Made by a program: the position numbers and the translations under genes
Notes under the pieces: model-generated
The model's input: only the letters and a program-made list of their open reading frames with translations
Told to the model about the DNA's origin: nothing
The model's database searches: none
Source: Fermentimonas sp.
Lineage (GTDB): Bacteria; Bacteroidota; Bacteroidia; Bacteroidales; Dysgonomonadaceae
Length of the DNA: 64,000 bases
Assembly (NCBI GenBank): GCA_015478775.1
Contig: JADMKP010000007.1
Location: 620,001-684,000 of the forward strand
Direction of reading: 5' to 3'
Shown here: positions 10,395 through 20,765 of the stretch, piece by piece
Position numbering within the stretch: position 1 is the stretch's first letter
Layout of the letters: every line of letters starts with the position of its first letter

Positions 10395-10686
10395 AAAATA
10401 AAATTTTGGTTAGTAAATAGATTAGCAGCTGCTTCACGCAATGGCTAAATCACTTATCTATAACGACTTTTCGCTAAAAGTCTCAAATTATTGGCTTCAA
10501 AAGTACGTCACTTTTTTGATATATCGAACTTTTGAGCCAAAAAAATCACTTCCAAATGTTAAAACATAAATATCAACTAAAAACAAAAGACACAATTTCT
10601 GTGCTATATCATTAATTATCTGATAAATACACAATCCCTACAATATTTATGTTCAAAGTTTAGATTTCATCTATAGCTCATTATTT

Positions 10687-11679
10687 TTAGCGAGGAGTTG
10701 TAAAAAACATCTCAATGGCTTCGATAGAAGTATCTTTTAAAATTACATTCTTCTCTTTATCGAACAGATAAAGAGTTGGAATTGCTTTTATATCATATAG
10801 TTTTTTGTGAGTTATCTCCAAACCCTTATCATAAGCGTGTACCCACTTTGGAGGCATCTGTGGTAAATTGGCAAGCCACAAATCCATATCCTCATCAACG
10901 TAAAGAGTTAGTATAATAAGCATAGTGCGTGTGCTATTATTTAAAGCCATTGCATTATTAATTTCGTTTGAATTTAGTATTTGCTGAGTAACAGCTGCGC
11001 AGGTTGAACAACCCGGGTTAGAAAACATTAATAATGTATATTCACTTTTCAAATTATAAAATGAGAGTGTCTGTCCCGAAGCAAGCGTATAATTAAAATT
11101 AGTGCCTTTTTTACCTTCCCGGTTTTTCATTACCATTTCGTAATGGAAATTATAAACCGACTTATCAGTTTCTGACAACACTTCAGATTCTATTATTTCC
11201 TCTAATACAGGAATATAATATTCCTCATTTCTAAATGGAGAGTTGGGGTCATAAAAGTATTTTTCAAACAAATTCCCAAAATGCGAGTACATCATATAAT
11301 CTACTTTTGCCTTATCTATTGTTTTCTGCAAAGAGGCCTCTGCTATATCTTTGGAAACATATTCAAGTAGATTTATGTAATCAACAAAAGCCTGCTCTGT
11401 TATGTCGGGTCGATCTATTAAACCCCTGTTGGCAAAATCAAACCTTTCCCAGTAGTTCATTACCAAAAAAATAGCACGTTTATCATTATCTGTTATAGTT
11501 ACAGGAATAGTTGGAAGAACAAAAGTATCTGGCACAATTGGTTCAACAGGCAAATTATCATAAGCTCCGGCTAAAGTATCTTGCTGATTCGATTCTGTTT
11601 TTTTGCTGGATGAGCAGGAAGCAACAACCAATAACATCAAAATCAGAGCAAACAAAAGTGTAAAATAATTCCTTTTCAT
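10687..11679 (-). CDS. Thioredoxin-fold lipoprotein (DUF5106-like)
   Basis: Start moved to internal Met (MKRNYFTLLFALILMLLVVASCSSSK lipobox); C-terminal thioredoxin-like domain with SNPGCSTCAAV. Confidence 0.75.
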   Translation of the reverse strand: MKRNYFTLLFALILMLLVVASCSSSKKTESNQQDTLAGAYDNLPVEPIVPDTFVLPTIPVTITDNDKRAIFLVMNYWERFDFANRGLIDRPDITEQAFVDYINLLEYVSKDIAEASLQKTIDKAKVDYMMYSHFGNLFEKYFYDPNSPFRNEEYYIPVLEEIIESEVLSETDKSVYNFHYEMVMKNREGKKGTNFNYTLASGQTLSFYNLKSEYTLLMFSNPGCSTCAAVTQQILNSNEINNAMALNNSTRTMLIILTLYVDEDMDLWLANLPQMPPKWVHAYDKGLEITHKKLYDIKAIPTLYLFDKEKNVILKDTSIEAIEMFFTTPR

Positions 11680-11778
11680 AGAAAATAAAATATTTATTAT
11701 TCTGTGTAAAGATAATAAGCCCAAAATGATTTAACTATATTACCGAGCAATAAATTCTAAAAACTGCATTTCAACCTA

Positions 11779-11809
11779 TTGAGTTTGGCGAGTAAATTTT
11801 GTACATTTG
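11779..11809 (+). promoter_or_regulatory. Bacteroidota-type promoter upstream of dnaX
   Basis: TTG-N20-TACATTTG matches the -33 TTG / -7 TAnnTTTG arrangement. Confidence 0.6.
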
Positions 11810-11836
11810 TAAATTCACAATAGCTAGATTTTATTC

Positions 11837-13585
11837 ATGGATAATTTTATTGTTTCAGCAAGAAAATACAGACCAGCAACATTCCACTCTGTTGTGGGAC
11901 AAGAAGCGCTAACTACAACTCTGAAGAATGCTATTACAGGCAAAAAGCTAGCCCATGCATACCTTTTTAGCGGTCCAAGAGGCGTTGGGAAAACAACTTG
12001 CGCAAGAATTTTTGCAAAAACAATCAACTGTTTTAATCTCACCAGCGATAATGAGTCATGCAACAAGTGCGAATCGTGCGTTGCTTTTAATGAACAGCGC
12101 TCATACAATATTCATGAACTTGATGCTGCTTCAAACAACGGAGTAGAGGACATAAGATCTCTAATTGATCAGGTACGCATTCCTCCTCAGATAGGTAAAT
12201 ATAAAGTATATATTATAGATGAGGTTCATATGCTTTCATCAAGTGCCTTTAACTCATTTCTAAAGACATTGGAAGAGCCCCCTGCACATGCCATTTTTAT
12301 TCTTGCTACAACAGAGAAGCACAAAATCATACCTACTATATTATCCAGATGTCAGGTTTACGATTTTAATCGTATTAATATCAGTGACATCGTAAATCAT
12401 TTACAGTATGTAGCAAAACAAGAAGGTATAACGGCTGAACCCGAAGCGTTAAACATTATAGCTCAAAAAGCAGATGGTGGTATGCGCGATGCCTTATCGG
12501 TTTTTGATCAGAGTGCAAGCTATACACAAGGAAATATTACATATAAGTCGGTAATTGAAAATCTCAACGTATTAGACTACGAATACTACTTTAATCTAAC
12601 AGAAGCATTTTTAAATGGAGATGTCATAAACTCACTCTTAATATTAAATAATATCCTAAACCGAGGCTTTGAGGGTCAATATATAATTGGTGGAATTGCC
12701 TCCCATTTCAGAGATCTATTGGTTTGCAAGGACCCCAAAACTGTCGAACTATTTGAGGTTGGAGCATCAATCAGAGAACGGTACATTGAAATAGCAAAAA
12801 GATGCACAAACGCTTTTCTGTACAAAGGAATTGAAATTGCAAATGACTGCGATCTAAACTATAGACAGAGCAAAAACAAGCGTTTGTTAATTGAGTTGGC
12901 ATTAATAAAACTTTGTCAGTTAAATGAAGTTGAAGCCGATGCTGATATTAAAAAAAAAACGGAACTAAAACCGATTGATAAAGTAAACAATAACACTAAA
13001 ACAGAGTTAGAACCCATAGAAAAAAGCATCAAAAAACAAACCGCAGAACCAGACCCTCCTACATCTAGCTCAAACCCACCAACATCGAGTCCAAACCCGC
13101 CCGCATCGATTCCCAAAATAAATAAAAGTGAATTGTCAGGAATGGGCGTTTCATTAGCTTCTTTGGCAAAAAAAGATGAGGGAGTAACTAAAACTACAGA
13201 AAAGGAACTTGCGGTTAATGGCAATAACAAATTTACCGAAGCTGATCTGATTAAGGCATGGAATGAATATGCCGACACTCTTGAAATAGAGAAACTGCTA
13301 ATAAACACCATGTCCCTCTACAAACCAACGCTTATCAGTGAAGTTCTGTTTGAAGTAAAGGTTAATTCAGAGTTAAATAAAGAATATTTAATCAGTAATG
13401 GTGAAGCTCTCCTCACATTTCTACGAGCAAAGTTAAAGAATGATGATCTTACAATGACAATAAAGATTGCTAAAGGAAATGTAATTAAAAAAGCTCTAAC
13501 ATCCAGAGAGATATTCGATGAGATGGTTGAAAAGAACCCTAGTTTACAGAACCTTTCAGATGAGTTTGGACTAGAACTCAGTTAA
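11837..13585 (+). CDS. dnaX: DNA polymerase III subunit gamma/tau
   Basis: ARKYRPATFHSVVGQEALTTTLKNAI...AYLFSGPRGVGKTTCARIFAK...CNKCESC...EVHMLSSSAFNSFLKTLEEPP. Confidence 0.98.
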   Translation: MDNFIVSARKYRPATFHSVVGQEALTTTLKNAITGKKLAHAYLFSGPRGVGKTTCARIFAKTINCFNLTSDNESCNKCESCVAFNEQRSYNIHELDAASNNGVEDIRSLIDQVRIPPQIGKYKVYIIDEVHMLSSSAFNSFLKTLEEPPAHAIFILATTEKHKIIPTILSRCQVYDFNRINISDIVNHLQYVAKQEGITAEPEALNIIAQKADGGMRDALSVFDQSASYTQGNITYKSVIENLNVLDYEYYFNLTEAFLNGDVINSLLILNNILNRGFEGQYIIGGIASHFRDLLVCKDPKTVELFEVGASIRERYIEIAKRCTNAFLYKGIEIANDCDLNYRQSKNKRLLIELALIKLCQLNEVEADADIKKKTELKPIDKVNNNTKTELEPIEKSIKKQTAEPDPPTSSSNPPTSSPNPPASIPKINKSELSGMGVSLASLAKKDEGVTKTTEKELAVNGNNKFTEADLIKAWNEYADTLEIEKLLINTMSLYKPTLISEVLFEVKVNSELNKEYLISNGEALLTFLRAKLKNDDLTMTIKIAKGNVIKKALTSREIFDEMVEKNPSLQNLSDEFGLELS

Positions 13586-13603
13586 TATACAGCTCTCCAG
13601 AAA

Positions 13604-14308
13604 ATGAAATATTTTTATCAAATATTACTGATCTCTATATTGATAATAATATCCTGCAAGGGAGAAAAAAAGAGTACTTACACCATAATAATACCTCATA
13701 CAGCGATAGCTCCCGATACTACAATAATTCTCGATACGGCAATAACACCCGATACCATAACAGATTCAAATTATTCTTTCGAAGAAGCAGTGGTAGGCTC
13801 AGGAGCACCCGAAGAGATAATTAACCAACTCGAACTAATAGAAGTTGTTTACCTATCTACCGATGGGAAAATTCATAAAGGTCAGATTGTCACCAATATT
13901 TCAATAGCAGATGATATAAAAGAATTATTCGCTTTTATGCTACGCGAAGATTTTGTAATTGAAAAAGCTATTCCAATTGTAAGATACAACTGGAGTGACA
14001 GTTTATCAATGGACAACAATAACAGTTATAGTTTTTGTTATAGAAACATTACTTATTCTAAGCATGTAAATGGCATGGCAATAGATATAAACCCCAGGTT
14101 TAACCCACTTAGATGGAAAATTAACAACAATCCAAATCAACCAGCCGGCGCAGAGTTAGACACTACAGTAAATGGTACTTTATATCCAGGGCACCCGGTG
14201 GTTGAGGAATTCAGAAGAAAGGGCTTCAGATGGGGGCATACTTTTTCGAAGTATTATGACGACCATCATTTTGAGAAAGCCCAGCTTTCTCTGTCTAAAT
14301 TACGATAG
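13604..14308 (+). CDS. M15-family metallopeptidase lipoprotein
   Basis: ISCKG lipobox; HVNGMAIDINPRFNP...GFRWGHTFSKYYDDHHFE (DDHHF motif of M15 peptidases). Confidence 0.88.
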   Translation: MKYFYQILLISILIIISCKGEKKSTYTIIIPHTAIAPDTTIILDTAITPDTITDSNYSFEEAVVGSGAPEEIINQLELIEVVYLSTDGKIHKGQIVTNISIADDIKELFAFMLREDFVIEKAIPIVRYNWSDSLSMDNNNSYSFCYRNITYSKHVNGMAIDINPRFNPLRWKINNNPNQPAGAELDTTVNGTLYPGHPVVEEFRRKGFRWGHTFSKYYDDHHFEKAQLSLSKLR

Positions 14309-15810
14309 TTTATTGCCTCCGCCAGGTGTATTGCTTTAATTTGCTCACTTCCATCGATATCTGCAATTGTGCGCGACACTTTTAATATACGGTCATATGC
14401 ACGAGCCGATAAAGAACGACGATCCATAGCGCTTTTAAGAAGTTTTAGTCCCGATGCATCCGGCGAGGCAAACTTATGTAAGAGCCTACCACTTATTTGC
14501 GAATTACAATATACCCCTTTTATATTTTTATACCTGTTTTGTTGAATTTTACGCGCACCAATAACTCTTTCTCTTATACTCTCACTAGATTCGGCAGGAT
14601 CACGATTAGCTATTTTATCAAACGGAACCGGCGATATTTCAATCTGTATATCAATTCTGTCGAGCAGAGGACCCGATATGCGGTTGAGGTACTTCTGTAC
14701 AGTACCCGGTGCACACACGCAATCTCTATCGGGGTGATTATGATAACCACACGGGCATGGATTCATTGCTGCTACAAGCATAAAGCCTGAGGGGTAATCA
14801 ACATTATATCTTGATCGGGAGATAGTTATAGTTTGATTTTCAAGAGGCTGCCTCATCACTTCCAGTACACTCCTGTTGAACTCAGGCAGCTCGTCTAAGA
14901 AAAGAATTCCATTATGAGCAAGGCTTATTTCTCCCGGTTGGGGCGAACTTCCACCACCAACTAATGCCACGTTGCTAATAGAGTGATGCGGAGCTCTAAA
15001 TGGTCGCCTGAACATAAGTGATCGACTCATTTCTGTGCTTCCAGCCACACTATGAATTTTTGTTGTTTCCAGTGCTTCTTCTAAAGTAAAAGGCGGCAAG
15101 ATTGAAGGCATTCGTTTTGCCATCATTGATTTTCCCGATCCGGGGGGACCGGCCAACAAAATATTGTGCGAACCGGCAGCTGCAATTTCAAGAGCTCTCT
15201 TTACATTTTCTTGTCCTTTTACATCTGAGAAATCGAGTTCAAATTCAGATTTACTTTCATTAAATTCCTTCTCCAGATCTACTGTGGTTGGCTGTAAATT
15301 ACTTTCATTGTTGAAAAAACTTACTACTTCCCGTATGTTTTTAACAGCATATATATCTAACCCTTTAACCACTGCTGCCTCCTTTGCATTTTCTGCAGGT
15401 AGAACAAACCCTTTAAATCCATTCTCTTTTGCCATCAGTGCCATTGGCAAAGCACCTTTGAGTGGCAGAACTGTACCATCAAGCGACAGTTCACCCATAA
15501 GCATATAGCTAGAGAATTTATCATTTAAGATTGCACCCGATGCACCTAAAACACCCACAGCAAGAGGCAAATCAAAAGCCGACCCCTCTTTACGGATGTC
15601 GGCAGGCGACATGTTAATTACGATTTGTTGACGTGGAAATTTGAGCCCATTTACCTCAAGTGCCGAGACAATACGTTCGTGACTCTCTTTTACAGAAGCA
15701 TCTGGTAATCCCACCAGAAGAAATCTTATACCTTTGGAGCAGTTAACTTCAATAGTTATGGGTATTGACTCAATACCCTGAACAGCTGCGCCAAATACTT
15801 TAACCAGCAT
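14266..15810 (-). CDS. YifB family Mg-chelatase-like AAA ATPase
   Basis: GIRFLLVGLPDASVKESHERIVSAL...LLAGPPGSGKSMMAKRMPSILPP...FRAPHHSISNVALVGGG...GEISLAHNGILFLDELPEF. Confidence 0.97.
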   Translation of the reverse strand: MLVKVFGAAVQGIESIPITIEVNCSKGIRFLLVGLPDASVKESHERIVSALEVNGLKFPRQQIVINMSPADIRKEGSAFDLPLAVGVLGASGAILNDKFSSYMLMGELSLDGTVLPLKGALPMALMAKENGFKGFVLPAENAKEAAVVKGLDIYAVKNIREVVSFFNNESNLQPTTVDLEKEFNESKSEFELDFSDVKGQENVKRALEIAAAGSHNILLAGPPGSGKSMMAKRMPSILPPFTLEEALETTKIHSVAGSTEMSRSLMFRRPFRAPHHSISNVALVGGGSSPQPGEISLAHNGILFLDELPEFNRSVLEVMRQPLENQTITISRSRYNVDYPSGFMLVAAMNPCPCGYHNHPDRDCVCAPGTVQKYLNRISGPLLDRIDIQIEISPVPFDKIANRDPAESSESIRERVIGARKIQQNRYKNIKGVYCNSQISGRLLHKFASPDASGLKLLKSAMDRRSLSARAYDRILKVSRTIADIDGSEQIKAIHLAEAINYRNLDRESWAFSK

Positions 15811-15842
15811 TTGTTACAGTTTTTATTTTAATAATTCAATTC

Positions 15843-16952
15843 TTATTTTTCAGAAGATCTTGTTACCATTTCTGCTACTTCCTGAGCAGGCACATTCCTT
15901 AACATTATTGTTCCTTCGGGATTTATAAGTATATTAAAAGGAATGTATTGAATATTTAGAAGATCAACAATATCAGAACCCCAGCCTCTATCTTCGGTCA
16001 CAACTGTCCAAGGAATAGAGTCATGCTTAGCATCAATTGGATATTCATCTGAATCGATATAAACAGAAACAAATTGCACACTATCTTTACTAATAGCTTC
16101 ATGCTCATGTTTAAGCAGTTCAACTGTCTCGCGCGACTCAATACCCGTATTAGATATAAACGACAGCAACAAGTATTTTCCTTTAAAATTATATGAATTT
16201 ATTAATTCACCATCGTTATCGGTTAATTGAAAATATGGAACAATTGCCTCTTCGGCCGATCTATTAAGTTTCTGAGAATATGTTTGCAGCTTTCGTGCAA
16301 TATTAGTTTCAACAATATCACCTTCCAGATAACCTAAAACCCTTTCAAGCGATTTAGGGGTATCACTGTTAGTGAAAAAATTATTTATCAAAATCAGACT
16401 CGATAACTTTGTTGGATTTTCTTTTATATACTCCTCAGCTTTTAAAGTTAACTCGTGATTTAAAAGATTGAGATTTGACACATCATCACTTCTTGACAAA
16501 GAATTATTACGAGAAGAATCTATATCTTTAAAGGCATTCAAATCAGATAGCAATTGCCCCCTCTGCTTTAATAAATCCTGATTATCAGTTTTAAACGCAG
16601 TTAAATCATTGTTTATTTCATTTCCATTTATCTTTATAAGATCGGGATATAGAGCATCGCCTTTTACTGTTACCTTCTGACCATTATCTGCAAAAACTAC
16701 TGTTGAACCATCATCAATATAAAGCGAAAAAGTAGTAAGAGTATCAACATTTACCTTATAATTAAATTTCTTATTATCATATACATGTATGGTATCTATA
16801 ATTAAAGAATCTGATGAAATATAAGTTGCTAAAATATAAGGGTTAGAAAGATTGGAAATATCACCTTTTATAAACGTACCATTTTCCTTCTCGCAGGAGG
16901 CTGCAAAAAGCAAACAGACAATTGTTATGATGATTATATAATATTTTCCCAT
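15843..16952 (-). CDS. DUF4369/TlpA-like thioredoxin-fold lipoprotein
   Basis: Lipobox FAASCE; C-terminal redoxin domain (FKGKYLLLSFISNTGIESRETVELL...IPFNILINPEGTIMLRN). Confidence 0.8.
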   Translation of the reverse strand: MGKYYIIIITIVCLLFAASCEKENGTFIKGDISNLSNPYILATYISSDSLIIDTIHVYDNKKFNYKVNVDTLTTFSLYIDDGSTVVFADNGQKVTVKGDALYPDLIKINGNEINNDLTAFKTDNQDLLKQRGQLLSDLNAFKDIDSSRNNSLSRSDDVSNLNLLNHELTLKAEEYIKENPTKLSSLILINNFFTNSDTPKSLERVLGYLEGDIVETNIARKLQTYSQKLNRSAEEAIVPYFQLTDNDGELINSYNFKGKYLLLSFISNTGIESRETVELLKHEHEAISKDSVQFVSVYIDSDEYPIDAKHDSIPWTVVTEDRGWGSDIVDLLNIQYIPFNILINPEGTIMLRNVPAQEVAEMVTRSSEK

Positions 16953-17144
16953 TATTTTTTATGGAGGCTTTGGCAAACTAAATCAAACTTATGAAAGAAC
17001 AAAGATATTGTATTTTTTTAAATATTCAATGATTTTCACATTTATTATTTATATTTCATTCATAAGAGATCAAATGAAATTTATTATATTGCAAAAAGGA
17101 AGAAATTAGCTAGATTTGTGTATTAAAACTGAAAATATACAATA

Positions 17145-18134
17145 ATGTATTTCTCTATTATAATTCCACTCTTCAATAGACCTTACGAATTAGACGAATT
17201 ACTTTTAAGCTTATGTAACCAAACCAATAAGCGGTTTGAGGTAGTCATATCTGAAGATGGTTCCACAATAAAAGGCAATAAAGTAGTAGAAAAGTACAAA
17301 GATAAATTATCAATTATTTATTTCGAAAAGCCTAATTCGGGTCCAGGGCTTACGAGAAATAAAGCAGCAGAAAAAGCTAATTACGACTGGTTGATATTTT
17401 TTGACTCCGATTGTATAATTCCTGAAAATTATATCGAAAGTGTAACTACATTTTTAAAAGCAAATTCCGTCGATGCATATGGTGGCCCAGATGCGGCACT
17501 ATCAACTTTTACTCCGGTTCAAAAAGCTATTAACTACTCAATGACCTCATTTTTTACTACCGGAGGGATAAGAGGAGGTAGCAAAACAATGGATAAGTTT
17601 CACCCAAGGAGCTTTAACTTGGGTGTTTCAAGAAATGCTTTTGACAAATTAAATGGATATGGAAAAATGCGATTTGGAGAAGACATCGACTTTAGTTTGC
17701 GACTACTTAAAGCTGGATTCAAAACAGCTCTTATTCCAGATGCTTTTGTGTATCATAAGAGAAGAACCAATTTCAGGCAATTTTTCAAACAAGTGTACAA
17801 TTCAGGAATTGCCCGCATAAATCTTCATCTTCTACATCCCGGATCTTTAAAATTGGTTCATTCGTTGCCAGCATTCTTTGTAGTGGGTGTTGCTTTAATA
17901 TTAATTCTCTCATTATTTTACCCCACCCTACTTTGGTTACCACTTATCTATTCAATTATTATTTTTATCGATTCATTAATTAAGAACCAATCTATGGAAG
18001 TTGCTCTATATAGCATTGCATCCTCATGGGTACAATTAATAGGCTATGGTTGCGGTTTTATTTCAGCTTTCTGGAACCGTCTAATTCTTAAAAAAGGCGA
18101 ATATAATGCCTTTGAGAAAAAATTTTATGATTAA
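17145..18134 (+). CDS. Family 2 glycosyltransferase
   Basis: FSIIIPLFNRPYELDELLLSL...FFDSDCIIPENYI...GEDIDFSLRLLKAG; C-terminal TM helices. Confidence 0.92.
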   Translation: MYFSIIIPLFNRPYELDELLLSLCNQTNKRFEVVISEDGSTIKGNKVVEKYKDKLSIIYFEKPNSGPGLTRNKAAEKANYDWLIFFDSDCIIPENYIESVTTFLKANSVDAYGGPDAALSTFTPVQKAINYSMTSFFTTGGIRGGSKTMDKFHPRSFNLGVSRNAFDKLNGYGKMRFGEDIDFSLRLLKAGFKTALIPDAFVYHKRRTNFRQFFKQVYNSGIARINLHLLHPGSLKLVHSLPAFFVVGVALILILSLFYPTLLWLPLIYSIIIFIDSLIKNQSMEVALYSIASSWVQLIGYGCGFISAFWNRLILKKGEYNAFEKKFYD

Positions 18135-18151
18135 CTAATCAGGATATCGAC

Positions 18152-18811
18152 TTAAATTTTTTCACCATAAGCCAAATCGCCTGCGTCCCCTATGCCTGGT
18201 ATAATATATGACGATTCATTAACACCCGGATCAATTGCAGCAGCCCAAATTGTGGTTTTCTCTTCCGGGAAAATACTTTTGCAATAATCAATGGCTTGTC
18301 TGCTGGCAATGATAGTAGCTATATGAATTTTTGAAGGGTTACCTTTTGTAAGAAGTGCTCTGTATGTTAATTCCATACTACTTCCAGTAGCCAACATAGG
18401 ATCGGTAAGTATTAAAGTTTTACCCTCAATAGATGGCGAGGCTATATACTCTATATGTATATCGAATGTTTTGTGTCCTGTTTCACGATACTTTCTGTAT
18501 GCAGAAACAAAAGCATTGTCTGCACCATCAAGATAGTTAAGCATGCCATGATGAAATGGTAGTCCAGCACGTAAAATTGTGGCAATTACCACTTCCTCTT
18601 TCGAAACAGATACCTCGGCCTTAGCTAATGGTGTATCAACAGTAATAGTATTATAATCAAAGTGTTTACTGATTTCGTATGCCATCAGCTCACCAACTCT
18701 CTCGATATTTCTACGAAAACGCAGTCTATCGTTTTGAATTGTTACATCACGAATTTCTCTTACGAATGAATTGAGGAGAGAGTTCCTTTCCGAAAAGTCG
18801 ATTACTTGCAT
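18152..18811 (-). CDS. upp: Uracil phosphoribosyltransferase
   Basis: VATILRAGLPFHHGM...LILTDPMLATGSSMELTYRAL...IPGIGDAGDLAYG. Confidence 0.96.
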   Translation of the reverse strand: MQVIDFSERNSLLNSFVREIRDVTIQNDRLRFRRNIERVGELMAYEISKHFDYNTITVDTPLAKAEVSVSKEEVVIATILRAGLPFHHGMLNYLDGADNAFVSAYRKYRETGHKTFDIHIEYIASPSIEGKTLILTDPMLATGSSMELTYRALLTKGNPSKIHIATIIASRQAIDYCKSIFPEEKTTIWAAAIDPGVNESSYIIPGIGDAGDLAYGEKI

Positions 18812-18998
18812 AGGTTATATTTATAATTTTGAGAATGTGCATCTGATAGAAACTATTTTCGGAATACAAAGGTACTATATTTACAACTTCTGCTAAACTT
18901 TTAATCTGATTTTTTGTTAAATAACGTGATATGCAGATAAAAAACCAACAATTAAAGAAATTTTTCTTTAATTAATTTCGTGTTTAAACTTATTTGAT

Positions 18999-19006
18999 TA
19001 TTTTTG
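18999..19006 (+). promoter_or_regulatory. Putative -7 box (TATTTTTG) of pckA
   Basis: TAnnTTTG match about 70 bp upstream of the pckA start. Confidence 0.5.
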
Positions 19007-19076
19007 TAGTGTTGTTTTAGGTGATGTTCGCAACAACATGTTTTTTATATAATAATTAAACCCAAATTTATTAAAG

Positions 19077-20669
19077 ATGGCAAATTTAGATTTAAGCAAG
19101 TATGGTATTACTGGAGATTTTGAAATCTTCCATAATCCTTCCTACGAAACTCTTTTTCAACATGAAACTGATCCGTCAAATGAAGGATTTGAAAAAGCCA
19201 AATTAACAAAAACCGGTGCTACAGCCGTCTACACAGGCAAATTCACCGGTCGTTCTCCAAAAGACAAATATTTTGTAGAAGATGAGTCAACAAAAGAGAA
19301 TCTATGGTGGGATGGAACTATCAATCGCCCATGTACAAAAGAAGCGTTCAATTACTGTAAAGATCGCGTAACAGCTCAGCTTTCTAAAGCCAACAATATA
19401 TATGTAGTTGACACATACTGCGGAACTAACGTTGATACTCGTATGAAAGTACGTTTCATTGTAGAAGTTGCATGGCAAGCTCACTTTGTAACAAACATGT
19501 TTATTCAGCCTTCGCACTACGAATTGGATCATTATGGTGAACCAGATTTCGTATGTATGAACGGTTCTAAAACAACAAATGATAAATGGCAAGAGCACGG
19601 TTTAAACTCTGAAAACTTCACATTGTTTGACCTAACTCAAAAAATGCAGGTTATTGGTGGTACATGGTATGGTGGTGAAATGAAAAAAGGTATGTTCGCT
19701 CTTATGAACTACTACTTACCACTTAGAGGTATCGCTTCAATGCACTGCTCGGCAAACGTAGGTGAAGAAGGCGACGTTGCTGTATTCTTTGGTCTTTCAG
19801 GAACAGGTAAAACAACTCTTTCTGCCGATCCTAAGCGTTACCTAATTGGTGATGACGAGCATGGTTGGGACGACAATGGTGTATTTAACTACGAAGGTGG
19901 TTGCTACGCTAAAACAGTTAACCTAAGCGAAGAAAACGAACCAGACATCTGGAGAGCTATCCGTCGCGATGCTTTATTAGAAAACGTTGCTGTTGATGAT
20001 GAAGGCAATATCGATTTTGCTGATATTTCTGCAACAGAAAACACTCGTGTATCTTATCCAATACGTCATATCAATAAGATAGTAATTCCATCACGTGCAG
20101 GACATGCTAAAAAGATTATTTATCTTTCAGCTGATGCATTTGGTGTATTACCTCCAGTTTCTATCCTTGACAACGATCAGGCACAGTACCACTTCCTATG
20201 CGGATTCACATCTAAATTGGCTGGTACAGAACGTGGTATTACAGAACCACAACCATCATTCTCACCTGCTTTTGGTGAAGCTTTCTTAACTGTTCACCCA
20301 ACAATTTATGCTCAGCGCTTATCTGAAAAAATGGAACAGCACAATGCTAAAGCATATCTTGTAAATACAGGATGGAACGGAACAGGAAAACGTATTTCTC
20401 TTAAAGATACACGTGCAATCATTGATGCAATCCTTGATGGTTCAATTGAAGAAGCTGAAACAGTTCACGTACCAATCATGAACCTTACAGCTCCTGCAAA
20501 ATTGAATGGTGTTTCTGATATTCTTGATCCACGTTCAACGTATGCAGATGCAAGTGAGTGGGAAGCTAAAGCTAAGAAACTTGCTGCTATGTATATCGAA
20601 AACTTCGAGCAATATACAGATACAGAAGCTGCTAAAGCATTGATTCCTTCAGGACCACAATTGGGCTAA
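19077..20669 (+). CDS. pckA: Phosphoenolpyruvate carboxykinase (ATP)
   Basis: [18 protein letters not shown]...[28 protein letters not shown]...[28 protein letters not shown]. Confidence 0.98.
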   Translation: MANLDLSKYGITGDFEIFHNPSYETLFQHETDPSNEGFEKAKLTKTGATAVYTGKFTGRSPKDKYFVEDESTKENLWWDGTINRPCTKEAFNYCKDRVTAQLSKANNIYVVDTYCGTNVDTRMKVRFIVEVAWQAHFVTNMFIQPSHYELDHYGEPDFVCMNGSKTTNDKWQEHGLNSENFTLFDLTQKMQVIGGTWYGGEMKKGMFALMNYYLPLRGIASMHCSANVGEEGDVAVFFGLSGTGKTTLSADPKRYLIGDDEHGWDDNGVFNYEGGCYAKTVNLSEENEPDIWRAIRRDALLENVAVDDEGNIDFADISATENTRVSYPIRHINKIVIPSRAGHAKKIIYLSADAFGVLPPVSILDNDQAQYHFLCGFTSKLAGTERGITEPQPSFSPAFGEAFLTVHPTIYAQRLSEKMEQHNAKAYLVNTGWNGTGKRISLKDTRAIIDAILDGSIEEAETVHVPIMNLTAPAKLNGVSDILDPRSTYADASEWEAKAKKLAAMYIENFEQYTDTEAAKALIPSGPQLG

Positions 20670-20727
20670 TACATTAGTTTAAGTAAATTCTTACTGATAA
20701 AACATTCAGTTTTCCAGATTATATTAA

Positions 20728-20765
20728 AGAGATCGTCTCGGTTTTAGAGGCGGTCTCTTTTTTTT
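20728..20765 (+). terminator. Rho-independent terminator downstream of pckA
   Basis: AGAGATCGTCTC-ggtttta-GAGGCGGTCTCT stem (two wobble pairs) followed by a T-run. Confidence 0.85.
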
